Below are positions 40,940 to 51,242 of a stretch of 64,000 nucleotides of DNA, one piece after another. The position numbers were made by a program, and so were the translations under genes. Position 1 is the first letter of the stretch. Each line of letters opens with the position of its first letter. The stretch comes from Leidyana gryllorum EB-2025a. Taxonomy: Eukaryota; Apicomplexa. The notes under the pieces are model-generated. The model was not told where the DNA came from and did no database searches. It saw only the letters and a list, made by a program, of their open reading frames with translations. The stretch spans positions 1-64,000 of the forward strand of contig JBLWGC010000213.1 in NCBI GenBank assembly GCA_048772705.1, given 5' to 3'.

Positions 40940-43109
40940 TTATTCACATGTGGTGCTCTCGAGATCTAGATTCCTGTTCTTCGCAACACTGCTGATTGCC
41001 TCTAACTCCCGCAGAATGTCTGGAAGTCTATCCAGCTTACGTTTCTGAGCAGCATCGAGCTTCTTCTTCTGCTCTAAAGCAGCAATCTCTTCACGCAATT
41101 TGCGCGCCTTTGCTCTACGCTTTGCCAAAGCCAAGGCTTCAAGACCAGCCAATTCATCCATCAAACGGGCTGCCTTCTCTTCTTCAACCACTTTCGGATC
41201 GACAGGCGCGGGACTGGCCGGGGTGTTGGATACATCAACGGCCTTGTCAGCTGGCACGACTTCTTCCAAAGTGAACTCCATTTTGGCTGTGGGAGTTGCT
41301 GCGGCTCCTTCTACGGCTGCGGCGTCCCCTCCTTTACCCTTCTTCTTGTTCTTTTTCTTCGGAGGGGGGGATGGAACGCTTCCAGGTGGATAGTAAGTCT
41401 TTGCAGCCTGGGCTTTGGGTGCAGCTTGTCCGACCTTGATGGCCGTCAGTAATCTTGGTGGTGTAGCTGGGGCAGCTATTCCTTTGGGCTTGTACACATT
41501 CGTAACGGGAACAGTATACTTGCGGCCGGGTGACAAGGGTCTGGCAGGGAGCGTGTTGGGGCGCCAGTAGGCCTTGTAGAGTTCGGGAATCTCTCGGTTC
41601 AGCACCTGATCTCCATTGGCGCGTAAAATCCTTATACCGTTGTCAACTCGTAGCCGCGGGGTGGTGGTTGCACACAGCAACCAGTACGAATCGGGGGAAA
41701 AGAAACAATCTACAACCCAAGGTTCCTGCAGGATGCGAATATTGAGTCATTGTGGTGTGGCAGCTGCGCGACACGACTCACCTTCGCAAGCCCCACAATC
41801 TTGCCTTGGGCTACATTCCAGATATCCATCTCGCCGGGGAGGTTTCCAAACCCAGCAATGCACAAAAGCATACCGTCTGGGGAATAGAGCATAACATTGC
41901 GTCTCCCCGTATCGAAACTCAGGACTGCGTTGCCATTCTTCGCATTGAAAATCCTGAGATTGGCAGGCATCGCTCCGTAGGCCGCTGCGAACCTCTCGGG
42001 CTCGGCACGTGACCAAGCGAGGGCATGAACTGGACCTTGATCTTGCGACACCACGTTGACGACGCTCCCCGACCCACTCGTACTCATCAAAAATAGTTGG
42101 GACTTGCCATAGTAACTCTGGCCCTGATCATCAACATCCACAGAAGTTCGCGCCAAAATGTGTTCGCCAGTGATATTCCACTCCAACAGCGCTTCAGTGC
42201 ACTGGAAGATGGCTTTATGACACAAAGGTCGAATCTGCACGCAGGAGAGAAGGGCATTGTAGAAACGTCACCGCGTTTGACCTGTCACTTACCTCTCTGG
42301 CGGGTAAATGGACAGTGACCACTTTGATGACCGAGGGGCTTCCCTTGGCGAAGAAAGCGATAAGCAATTTCCCGTCCTTTCTCTGTTAGAGGAGAAGGAT
42401 GATGACACGTTCGGAAGCCCGTGAACTTACGGCAGGCGCGACCTTGAAGGCTTGGATGTTTTTCTGTTCCAGTTTGATCGGATCCATGCGCAGTATGGGT
42501 TCTGGACGCACATGGGAAGAATGTGTGGGCAACTCCAGATTGCGCAGATCGTACACATTCAGCCCAGTGCTCACAACTCTGCACGCAAAGGAGTCCTCGG
42601 CGCCAAACTGGAAGGGACAAGCTCCTTCGGCCAAAGCTTTTGCAGTGCAATGCAGTATCTGTGACAGAAACACAACATCACTAATTGACCGCCCCGCTGC
42701 GTCGCCACTTACCAGCTGCCCTGTCACTCTGTGGAATATCTCCAGGTTCTTGTGGTCAGGGGTCTTGTAATTGGAGAATACCAGCAGGAACTTGCCAGCA
42801 TCACTCCAAAACACGTTTTTCACAGGTCCAGCGCACGGAATCACGTGCGGCGCCTCTGACCAATCTTCAGCATTCCATAAGGACAATAAATGAGTCTCTC
42901 CCGTGTTGGGCCACGTGGCAACCTAAAACAGGGCAATTTCGAGATTGCTGGATTGCATTGAGACTTACGAAAGCGCCATCAGGAGACCATTCATGGGCCG
43001 CAACTGACGATATCTTGTGGAGAGTAGTCAACGTGAGACCATCGTTCCCATCGGGCCTGAGCTCGGCGACCTCTAAGCCCTCGCGGCTCAGCAGACTGAT
43101 TTGGTGCAT
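40940..43109 (-). CDS. EIF2A: Translation initiation factor eIF2A
   Basis: Six exons (43109-42969, 42922-42713, 42658-42431, 42382-42293, 42234-41782, 41725-40940; introns 46-58 bp, all phase 0) give 635 residues; human is 585. eIF2A is a WD40 beta-propeller factor that delivers initiator tRNA in alternative initiation. Strong matches: GPVHALAWSRAEPERFAAAYG, MPANLRIFNAKNGN, AGFGNLPGEMDIWN and ATTTPRLRVDNGIRI. The tail is Lys- and Ala-rich with a predicted coiled coil (LREEIAALEQKKKL), as in other eukaryotes. It is divergent with METTL14. Confidence 0.94.
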
Positions 43110-43131
43110 TACTCCTGCAAAAAAAGAAGGG
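43110..43131. promoter_or_regulatory. 22-bp gap between eIF2A and METTL14 starts
   Basis: The interval is ACTCCTGCAAAAAAAGAAGG plus two bases, with an A7 tract at 43119-43125. It must include or overlap the transcription starts of both genes. Confidence 0.5.
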
Positions 43132-44792
43132 ATGCAGCCACAAGTGGGGCGACCCCCCCCACCACCCGAATCTGTTGGCGGTGAAGATGGCACAGCACAG
43201 AAAGTGAAACTGATCCGCAATGACTACAACCAGCAGTTTGTGGACTCTGGAGACCTCCCGGCCAATAGTGTGCGGGAATCGGACCCTTTATGCCGGTTCA
43301 ATCAGTACCCACGATGGGCCAAACTGATACAAGCCAAAGAGACTGTTCACCAAGCAAGGGTACACCCGGCCCAGAAAGCTAAATGCGACCTGCGAACGTT
43401 CGACTTGACCTCGCTGGGATGTCAGTTCGACGTCATTCTCATCGATCCCCCTTGGGAGGAGTATGTGCGGCGAACTCCTGACGTTCCAGACGATTCCAAG
43501 CAATGGTGGACCCTGGAAGACCTCAAGGCTCTCCGGGTAAGGTGGCAGGATCTACAGTGTCAACGCATTATTGATCACAGATTGACTTATTGGCGGATAA
43601 TCCGTCTTTTGTGTTCCTATGGGCCGGAGACACACACTTGGACGATGTAAGCGGACATTACTCCCGTATTGACATTTCGGTGTAGGCACGTACGCTACTA
43701 AACCACTGGGGCTACAGGCGGTGTGAAGATATTACGTGGCTCAAGACTATGCCAACTAGGGGGAAGGTCGGAGCTCCGGCAAATGAAAGTCGGATAATGC
43801 AGTTGGCGACTCAGAATGGCCCTCCTGACAAGGACGCGGATATGAAAAGTAAGCTTGAGAGGGCCGTAGAATGGATCAAACAAGGCGACAACCCCTATTT
43901 GGGATACCAAGACGAGAACGCGGTTTTGAAAGTGAGTGATGAAAGCCAACGCGGTTATTCCTCACGTTTGTTCATCCTTCCGTAGCGAGTGAAGGAGCAC
44001 TGCCTAATGGGTCTGCGAGGATTGGTGCGAAGAAGCTTGGACGGTCATTTTGTCCATGCGAATATTGACACAGACGTAATTATAGCCGATGCTCAGCAAA
44101 GCCGTGATTCTGACGGTTTATTATCAACTGCCAAACCGATCGAGTTATATGAGATCATAGAGCGTTTCTGTCTGGGGAGACGGAAAATTGAGCTATTCGG
44201 CACAAACAGGAATGAACGTGCAGGGTGGCTGACGCTTGGATTGGATATAGATCAAACGACCTTCCAGCCCAAAGAGTATCTGAGCTGGTTCAAAAATCGT
44301 GCAGACAATGGTACATGGGAGACGTCTGGAGAAGCTGGCGGAAGACCCCCGGTGCCCTTCCAGGGCCCATATGGACCCGCATCGCTGAACCCACCCCCAC
44401 CGAGTAGCTCGGCAATGAATCGATCTGGTGGCGGTAATGCAGGATTGCCTCCAGAACAATCAATGGCACGGTAAGTGGTTGTGCGTGTGTGTGTGTGTGT
44501 GAGTGAGATCTGGTGACCGTGCGTGTGGGTTGAAAATGGTGGTGTACTGAAAAGGTGCGCAAATTATCACTTTTTCCGCAGTGAGGAGAGCCCATTAACC
44601 AACAAGAATGCTTTCCCCAACTTGACGGATTACCACGGGGGACGGTACGAAGGGAGCTCGCAAGGTGAGTATTTATTGAGTTGTGACGATGTGCGGATGG
44701 CTGATGCAGTGCTTGAGTTTTTGCGGCCGAAGAGCCCACCTAACAAACCGGCCACGGCGCCAGCTCAGAACTCTCCGGGTAATAGACAGTAG
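43132..44792 (+). CDS. METTL14: METTL14-type m6A methyltransferase subunit
   Basis: Six exons (43132-43536, 43581-43646, 43686-43931, 43986-44470, 44582-44664, 44710-44792) give 455 residues; human is 456. METTL14 pairs with METTL3 to methylate adenosine in mRNA. Signatures: NDYNQQFVDSGDLP, FDVILIDPPWEEYVRR, WGYRRCEDITWLKT, RVKEHCLMGLRGLVRRS, HANIDTDVIIA, FCLGRRKIELFG and RAGWLTLG. The active-site position reads DPPW, as in plant homologues and METTL3, whereas animal METTL14 has EPPL. The C-terminus keeps LRPKSPP but lacks an RGG tail. Intron 4 (111 bp) holds a GT microsatellite. Confidence 0.94.
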
Positions 44793-44860
44793 AGCGTTGT
44801 GTCTCATAGTCGAGTTTCTGCATTTTTGCGCTTGCCAAAAAAGTCGGGGCGACGGTGCGA

Positions 44861-45262
44861 ATGGCTTCCATAACCAAGACTAAGAAATCCGCCAGTCAGG
44901 CGAAGCCCCGTCTGTATTCTCCTGGATGTATTCTGGGCTACAAGAGGTATTTTTGACTGGGCGAGACTGGTTAATGACGCATGTTTTGTAGGTCCCGCTT
45001 GAACGTTCACCCTAACCAGGTGCTCGTCCGCATTGAGGGCTTGCAGACCCGCAAGGACACCCAGTACTACATGGGCAAGAAGGTCGCTTACATCTACAAG
45101 GCTGCCACCGAGAAGAACGGCTCTAAATTCCGCGTTGTCTGGGGCAAGGTCATCGCTGCTCATGGCAACTCCGGTGTTGTTCGCGCCAAGTTCACTAGAA
45201 ACCTCTGCGCAGACTCCTTCGCTGCCCGTGTCCGCGTGTACATGTACCCGTCCTCCATCTAA
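44861..45262 (+). CDS. RPL35A: 60S ribosomal protein L35A (eL33)
   Basis: Two exons (44861-44946, 44992-45262; 45-bp intron) give 118 residues. The core is typical: RLYSPGCILGYKRSRLNVHP, VRIEGLQTRKDTQYYMGKK, and the C-terminal GKVIAAHGNSGVVRAKF followed by VRVYMYPSSI. The codons are biased toward C-ending forms, as expected for a highly expressed gene. An A6 tract (44837-44842) lies 18 bp upstream of the ATG. Confidence 0.96.
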
Positions 45263-45275
45263 ACTGAGTCAGTGA

Positions 45276-46938
45276 ATGCCAAGTGGTGCACCGATCCACA
45301 CACAATTTTCCATGAGGCGGAGGACTTCTGATCCACCCGGTCGGGAGTCGCACTGCGCTCCTGCCCCAACCGTTACCGAACCATCCCACCCGAGCAGGAA
45401 CGGAACCAGTTCAACTCGTGCTACGACTGGGTCCGACCACGCTGTGACCACCAGTGCTGGAAGTTGGACGGCTGGAATTGAGGTCACGCCAGGAGCTCTG
45501 GAGCTCGCTCTCCAGGCGGCTGCGATAGGCGACCCGAGGGCATTGCAGTCTGATGTTCTCCCAGTTCCGACAGCCGTCAAACAGATCATATCTGCCTTAC
45601 CCAAACCACTACCTGGCGATATTCCTGTGATTCGCAAGGTGACCGTTGTTAGACATTAGTCAGTCAGAATAGGCGTTCTGCAGTTCACCACTGTCTTTGA
45701 AGAGTTCACAGTGATCCGTAGAATCGGGGTATGAGTGAACTTGAGATTAGGCACACATTACATATTGAATGCTCCTTAGGCCGGAACCTATGCTCGAGTC
45801 TTCGAACTGCGCCACCGCACCACTGGAGCCACCTCTGCCGGGAAGTTCTTGAAGCCAGACACTTTTCCTATGAATACCCGTGCCAGAGTAGTTCAAATGT
45901 TCAAGAATGAGATTCATGTAAGCAGTTCGTTCCTTCTACAGTGTGTGCATCATCGTTCACGCGCTCAATCAGCTGCTGGCCCGTACGCAGTGCCCCGCCA
46001 CCGTCCAGATGAACGCCGTCTATTGGGGTCCCGATGGAGTACTGCTTGACCTCGAACATGTTGACGGAGGGGTGAGTGACTTTGCGATCTAATGATGATG
46101 ATGATGATGACTGGAAACCAGACCATATGGCGGGAGCAAGTGTGTCCCAACATCCAGAGCAGCTGGACCCACCTGATCCAACTGTTGCAGGGGGTAGAAT
46201 TCCTCCACAATCGAGGAGTCGTGCATCGTGACCTCAAGGTGGGCTCAGAAGCGCTGCCGAGGCTCTAATGTGTGTGTTCGCATTCGCAGCCAACAAATAT
46301 CCTTCGCGATTCAACTGCTCGGCTGAAAATAGCCGACTTTGGCTGGGCCGAGGAAATTCGGTTGTTACACAGTACTCCTGGGGAATGGCCGGGGACGCTC
46401 GAAATCAATGTGAGTTGTGTCAATTGAACCGTTGATAAATCGTTCAAAACCCCGTAGCCTCCGGAGGTGCTGCAATTCAGAGGGCCGTTGTCAGAAAAGA
46501 TAGATAACTACGCTATCGGAATGAACTTCCTGTTGTTCATCAGCAATCGTTTCGTGTGCCGACAGAAAGGTATTGAAACATGGGACAACTTTGTAGATGG
46601 GACTTTGATGTCCATCAGGAATGGGCGTGCAACAGTCAGTCGGATTGATTCTCCGTATGGTGGACACGCTCAGACGACAGTCCTCGCTCCCGACCAACTT
46701 CACGCCCGAAACGTGGTCAATATTCCTCGGACTGACGGAACCCGATCCAACATCTCGGTGGTCGATAAGCAGGGTGCGTTCATCAATCAAACTGTATGTG
46801 GTGCTACTGTGAGCATAGGTGTACCATCACGCCTGGGTGGTCGAAAGGTTTCTCGAGTACGACCGCAACCACTCCAGGGAGGAGGTGAACAGTCTCCTCT
46901 GGCTAGGTGAGAAACAGCAGCTGGGCGTCCCCTCTTAG
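45276..46938 (+). CDS. Divergent Aurora-like protein kinase
   Basis: Nine exons give 422 residues: 45276-45638, 45684-45728, 45780-45917, 45973-46071, 46122-46238, 46290-46409, 46458-46569, 46619-46773, 46819-46938. After a 120-residue Ser/Thr/Pro-rich head comes a kinase domain: IGAGTYARV, lysine in SAGKFLK, glutamate in FKNEIH, GVVHRDLKPTN, KIADFGWAEE, and PPEVL. KIADFGW and GTLEINPPE recall Aurora kinases, but the loop lacks the RTTLCGT phosphorylation segment. The last segment, HHAWV, closes a normal C-lobe. The ATP site is intact, so it is probably active. The start at 45276 lies only 13 bp after the RPL35A stop; 45312 is an alternative. Confidence 0.75.
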
Positions 46939-47247
46939 TGAGCGGGACCCCATCGATAGGAATTGAGTCATATACACCCTCCAGAAACGGCCCGTAACGC
47001 TCTCTCCTCCCATCGAATCCCACGGCGACCGTCTTTGTTACATCGAGTATTTCAGACCCCACGATTTGACTGGAAAGATGAAGGCCGCCATGGACTACCA
47101 GTTCAATATAGGGGTCTAAGTCATCTCGGAAGGCGTTTGGGCATAAGCTCAAGCCGCGAATGGACCGAAGAAGTGCAGCACGACACTACCGATGATGCAC
47201 AAGAAACTACTGGAAGTGGAGAGTAGTCAAGATTTTTTTGAGGGAAG
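46939..47247. other. Intergenic with unexplained minus-strand frame
   Basis: Between the kinase and NFS1, the minus strand has an open frame reading FRDDLDPYIELVVHGGLHL and later FDGRRERYGPFLEGVYDSIP. It looks protein-like, but it has no ATG or clear splice partners and runs into the kinase's last exon. No gene is claimed. Confidence 0.3.
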
Positions 47248-48933
47248 ATGATCGCCAACCTGCCTGCTATTCTCGGAAGAAGTACCCTGAATGTCGGATT
47301 CAGCAAAGTCTTGGTCGGAAGGGGGCATAAGGTGCGCAGGTTCAATTCGAGCGCTGCCTCCACGCCCTTCCTGGCCCCTTCCAAGGACCTACCAGGGGAG
47401 TCCAAGAGACCAGTCTATCTCGACTACCAGGCAACCACTCCTCTGGACCCTCGAGTTTTGCAGAAAATGCTCCCTTCATTGACCTACCAATTCGGCAATG
47501 CCCATTCAAGAACTCATGCGTATGGATGGGAGGCGGAAGCTCTGACGGAAGAGGGCCGAAAGAATGTGGCCGAGCTAATTGGAGCTCAACCAAAAGAAAT
47601 TGTATTCACTTCAGGAGCCACCGAATCCAACAACCTAGCCATCAAGGGCCTCGCACAATTCTACGGGAAGCAGCGCGGTGCTAAACATGCCATCTCGCTC
47701 CAGACTGAGCACAAGTGCGTATTGGCGAGTCTTCAGTGGCTTGAACAGCACATGGGATGGGACGTCACGTACCTACCGGTCAAGGAAGATGGATTGGTTG
47801 ACCTTCAGAAGGTAAGATACGCACATCGCACACGTGTTCTATCTAAACTCTGGCTTATTCAGTTGGAGGAGGCAATAAGACCAGACACGGCTTTCGTGTC
47901 GTGCATGCTGGTCAATAATGAAATTGGCGTGATTCAACCAGTAAAAGATATTGTTCGGATCTGCAAAGCAAAGAACGTGTTTGTTCATTGCGATGCAGCC
48001 CAAGCCGCTGGCAAGATCCCTGTGGATGTCAACGAACTTGGTGTGGATCTCATGTCCCTTTCTGGCCACAAGATTTACGGACCAAAAGGTAATTGGATAT
48101 CTGTATTCATGGACAGCAGCGGTCGACGACGGACTTGTGAGACTTCCAATAGTCGTCTGACCGCTGCGGCGCAGAAGCGTCTCAGATTGCGATATTTGGG
48201 CCGATAATGATTCCTGTCGCCTGTATAAGCTATCAATTTGAACACATTTTTGCAGGTATCGGAGCTTTGTACGTTCGCTCCAAGCCGCGTGTTCGCCTTG
48301 TGCCTCAAATGTCAGGAGGTGGACAGGAGCGAGGTCTCCGAAGTGGCACTTTGCCTGTACCGCTTTGCGTGGGTATGGGTGAAGCTGCTCGAATTTGCAA
48401 GGAAGAGATGGCCATTGAATCTGAACGTCTGACTACTTTGGCCAAAAGGTGAGTCCTCGATCGTTGAAGCTCGAGATTGGTTAATTAATTAATTGCTCAG
48501 ATTCATTGAGAGAATCAAGAGCCGTTGTGAAGGTGTCTCCCTCAACGGTTCCGAAACGAACAGATTCCCAGGAAACTGCAATCTGTCATTTGCTTGTGTC
48601 GAAGGCGAATCATTGTTGATGGCGATGAAGAATGTCGCTGTCTCATCAGGTTCCGCCTGTACATCCGCCTCTTTGGAGCCGAGTTATGTCTTGAGGGCCA
48701 TTGGAGTAGACGAGGAGCTCGCGCATACGTCTATCCGATTCGGCATTGGTCGATATACCACTGAAGAAGAGGTAGGCCCAACCCCCTCCCCTTGCGTAAT
48801 ATCACGTGGCAATGTTTCTTAGGTTGACTTCGTCGCTGATGCCGTAGTTGAGGCCGTAGAAAAGCTCAGGTCGTTGTCTCCCCTGTGGGAAATGTACAAG
48901 TCTGGAGAGAAATCCCAGATGGTGTGGACCTGA
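47248..48933 (+). CDS. NFS1: Mitochondrial cysteine desulfurase
   Basis: Five exons (47248-47811, 47863-48088, 48256-48448, 48501-48771, 48823-48933) give 454 residues; human is 457. NFS1 is the PLP enzyme that takes sulfur from cysteine for Fe-S cluster assembly. The N-terminus is basic and lacks acids, fitting a mitochondrial presequence. Visible: [45 protein letters not shown]-lysine loop [23 protein letters not shown], and the mobile catalytic cysteine loop [17 protein letters not shown]. Intron 2 is 167 bp, the others 51-52 bp. A functional mitochondrion or related organelle is implied. Confidence 0.97.
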
Positions 48934-48955
48934 AAAGACTTTTTTAGAGTGAACC

Positions 48956-50376
48956 ATGTTACGGCCAATGGGAAGTAGATCAGACACTCTACAACTGTCG
49001 GTCTTAGCTGACGATCTCCGGCTGGAAAGCTCTACAGGTCGGGATCTTTTAGAGTCAGTAAATCATTTCCGCGCCACTCCACCACATCGGTTTACTCCGC
49101 CTTCACGCCGCACTGCTCGACCGACAAAGATTGCATTAGAGGATCCGGATGAGTTGTACTTACAGAACCGTCAGACCCAACTGCGTCAAGCCAGAAACTG
49201 GGCGTATCCAGCTATCAATGCCGTAATGCTTGTGGCCCGTTTATGTTCACCCATGGCCAAGTTGTACACGAAGCATCCGGAAAGTCGGCCTTTCTTAGCC
49301 CCTTGGCGCGGGTTCTACTGGATACAGTTTCCGCTACTGTCGCTCCAGATTCTGTTCGTGCTGATGGGCTTTACGCCTGTGCTTCGAGGAGTGCCGATCT
49401 ATAACAGAGTCAGCATATGTCATTGGGCGTGCGTGGCCCTGGGAATGGGCTGGCAATGGGCATTTGGCGGCTATGGGAGTATCTCTGTTGCCAGTGCTTT
49501 CTCTTTGTTCTGGGTGACCTTCTCTTGGACCAATATGTTCTTAATAAAAGTTGAACGAACCAAAGGACTACATGGTATATGGCAACATACGCAACGGCAA
49601 TCCATCAAGTTTCGCGATTTCTGGCTCATCGAGCTGCCAATGCTATGTGAAGGCATTTGGGCTTATCTGCTATTTGTAAATACTTCGAATTATTTAACCG
49701 TAGCCGGTGGGTAGATTGGCTATTGATCGATCGGGTGTGTCCAAATGTGTGTTTGACAGAGTATCTGAGTTTCTACCCTGAAGATATGTTTTCCACATCA
49801 CTGGCCACACGAATGCTGAGTGCTGCCGTCACCAGTCTTGTTGTGACGGCAGGACTGACAGTTATGATGTATACTCGCAAGCGGGTATGTCAGTCTGTGG
49901 CGCATGTGGGGCGACAATGATCACTTGCTGTTTCTCAGGGAGGCTACACCCCTTTGCCGATAGCCGCGGCTTGGTGGTATTTAGATCTGTCTGTGAGCTT
50001 CTCGAAAGAGACCAATGCATTGGAATCGCCGCATCTGTCATGGGTGGACGATTTGGTTGGTGAGGCATTTCAGTATGCATGCTCGAGCGTTGGACTGGCT
50101 TTCATATTTCTGGGGCTAGTATCGCTGGCACTACAGGCCTCACGCCTGGCTGCGATCCTCCGAGGTATGCGAAGCGACTCTGACGGTCGGAGCGTGTTTT
50201 CATGGCTCGGCGCGCAATCTATTCCGCCGTACCCATCTGATTACGACTGGGACACCACCGGGCAGCGCAGAGGGCCGCTGGCAGAGCCGAGTGCACCTAA
50301 GAGGAGGCCTAGCGAGTTCCTTATGAGGGATGATTCAATGATGACAGATGCTAATACGCCTGTCCGCAAGAAGTAG
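48956..50376 (+). CDS. Unrecognised multi-pass membrane protein
   Basis: Three exons (48956-49706, 49760-49884, 49939-50376; introns 53 and 54 bp) give 437 residues. About 80 hydrophilic residues are followed by roughly seven membrane segments (for example IQFPLLSLQILFVLMGF, ACVALGMGWQWAFGGY, LFWVTFSWTNMFLI, LCEGIWAYLLFV, AAVTSLVVTAGLTVMMY, AFIFLGLVSLALQAS). The C-terminal tail is hydrophilic. A short conserved-looking stretch, DPDELYLQNRQTQLRQARNW, precedes the first segment. No family was recognised. A T6 tract (48940-48945) lies just upstream of the ATG, and NFS1 ends 22 bp before it. Confidence 0.6.
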
Positions 50377-50438
50377 ATTTAATGTGTGATCAACACGCTC
50401 CATTTTGATACAAGCTAAGGAACAAACAGATCGGAATC

Positions 50439-51194
50439 ATGAGTCAACAGACATCCCGCAGAACTAGTCTTTCCCAGCCCACTGCTGCAGCGGGGACGCA
50501 GAGAGCACCGTCACCCAAGCCATCGCCTCAGCCCTCCCCAGCGCCGTCGCCTCGCAACTCCAGAGCAGCTAGCCCCAGACCAGTCGAGCCGGAGGAGCCG
50601 TCCCCAGTGGCTGAGCAGAAACCCCGCAGTCGCTCACCCAGTCCTCGGCCGTCTGTACAGGAGACAAAGACCGAAACGACCAAAGTGGAATCCAAGCCGC
50701 AGTCTCGCAGAGCCTCTCTCGATGTTCCCAAGCCTGAAGAAACCCGCACTGCCAGCCCGAGAGGGTCGGGATCGAAGGCCGGAAGTGCTGTGAGCAGCCG
50801 TCGTGGCAGCGCGGTCAGCAGTCGTCGCGGCAGCGCATCGCCGAGTCCCGTGCCGCCACCCCCAGCCAAGCCCAAGGCCAAAGCGAAGGGCAAGGCTAAG
50901 GCAAAGGCCAAAGCCAAAGCCAAGGCTCAGACAAAGAAGCGTGCAGCGCCTCCCAGTACTGATACGGGAGACGCTAAGCGCCCAAAGCGTCAGTCCGCTC
51001 AAGGTGTGCACAAGTTAGTGGAGCAGGAAGGAATCGAGAGTTACGACGAGGGTGCCGTGTCGGCTGTTCAGCCCAACGTTTCCGGTAGCGAGAACGGAGA
51101 GTCTATGGTTGAAGGGCCCTCGCATGCCACGTCGTCCGAAGGGGGAGTCGAGGAAGGCGAAGAGTCGTCTGCTATGACAGAAAGCGTCGTCTAG
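50439..51194 (+). CDS. Ser/Pro- and Lys/Ala-rich protein
   Basis: A single exon encodes 251 residues of low complexity: a Ser/Pro/Arg-rich N-terminal half with SPSPRP-type text and a duplicated SAVSSRRG unit, a KAKAKGKAKAKAKAKAKA run near residues 147-166, a basic KKRAAPP...KRPKRQ segment that looks like a nuclear localisation signal, and an acidic Ser/Glu C-terminus. The composition resembles linker-histone-like or nucleolar proteins. It is disordered throughout and has no enzymatic domain. Assignment beyond a probable nuclear, nucleic-acid-binding protein is inference. Confidence 0.6.
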   Translation: MSQQTSRRTSLSQPTAAAGTQRAPSPKPSPQPSPAPSPRNSRAASPRPVEPEEPSPVAEQKPRSRSPSPRPSVQETKTETTKVESKPQSRRASLDVPKPEETRTASPRGSGSKAGSAVSSRRGSAVSSRRGSASPSPVPPPPAKPKAKAKGKAKAKAKAKAKAQTKKRAAPPSTDTGDAKRPKRQSAQGVHKLVEQEGIESYDEGAVSAVQPNVSGSENGESMVEGPSHATSSEGGVEEGEESSAMTESVV

Positions 51195-51242
51195 GCTACT
51201 TGTCAGCGTTCGTTTCTATGGAATATCATCAAACCAACGTCT

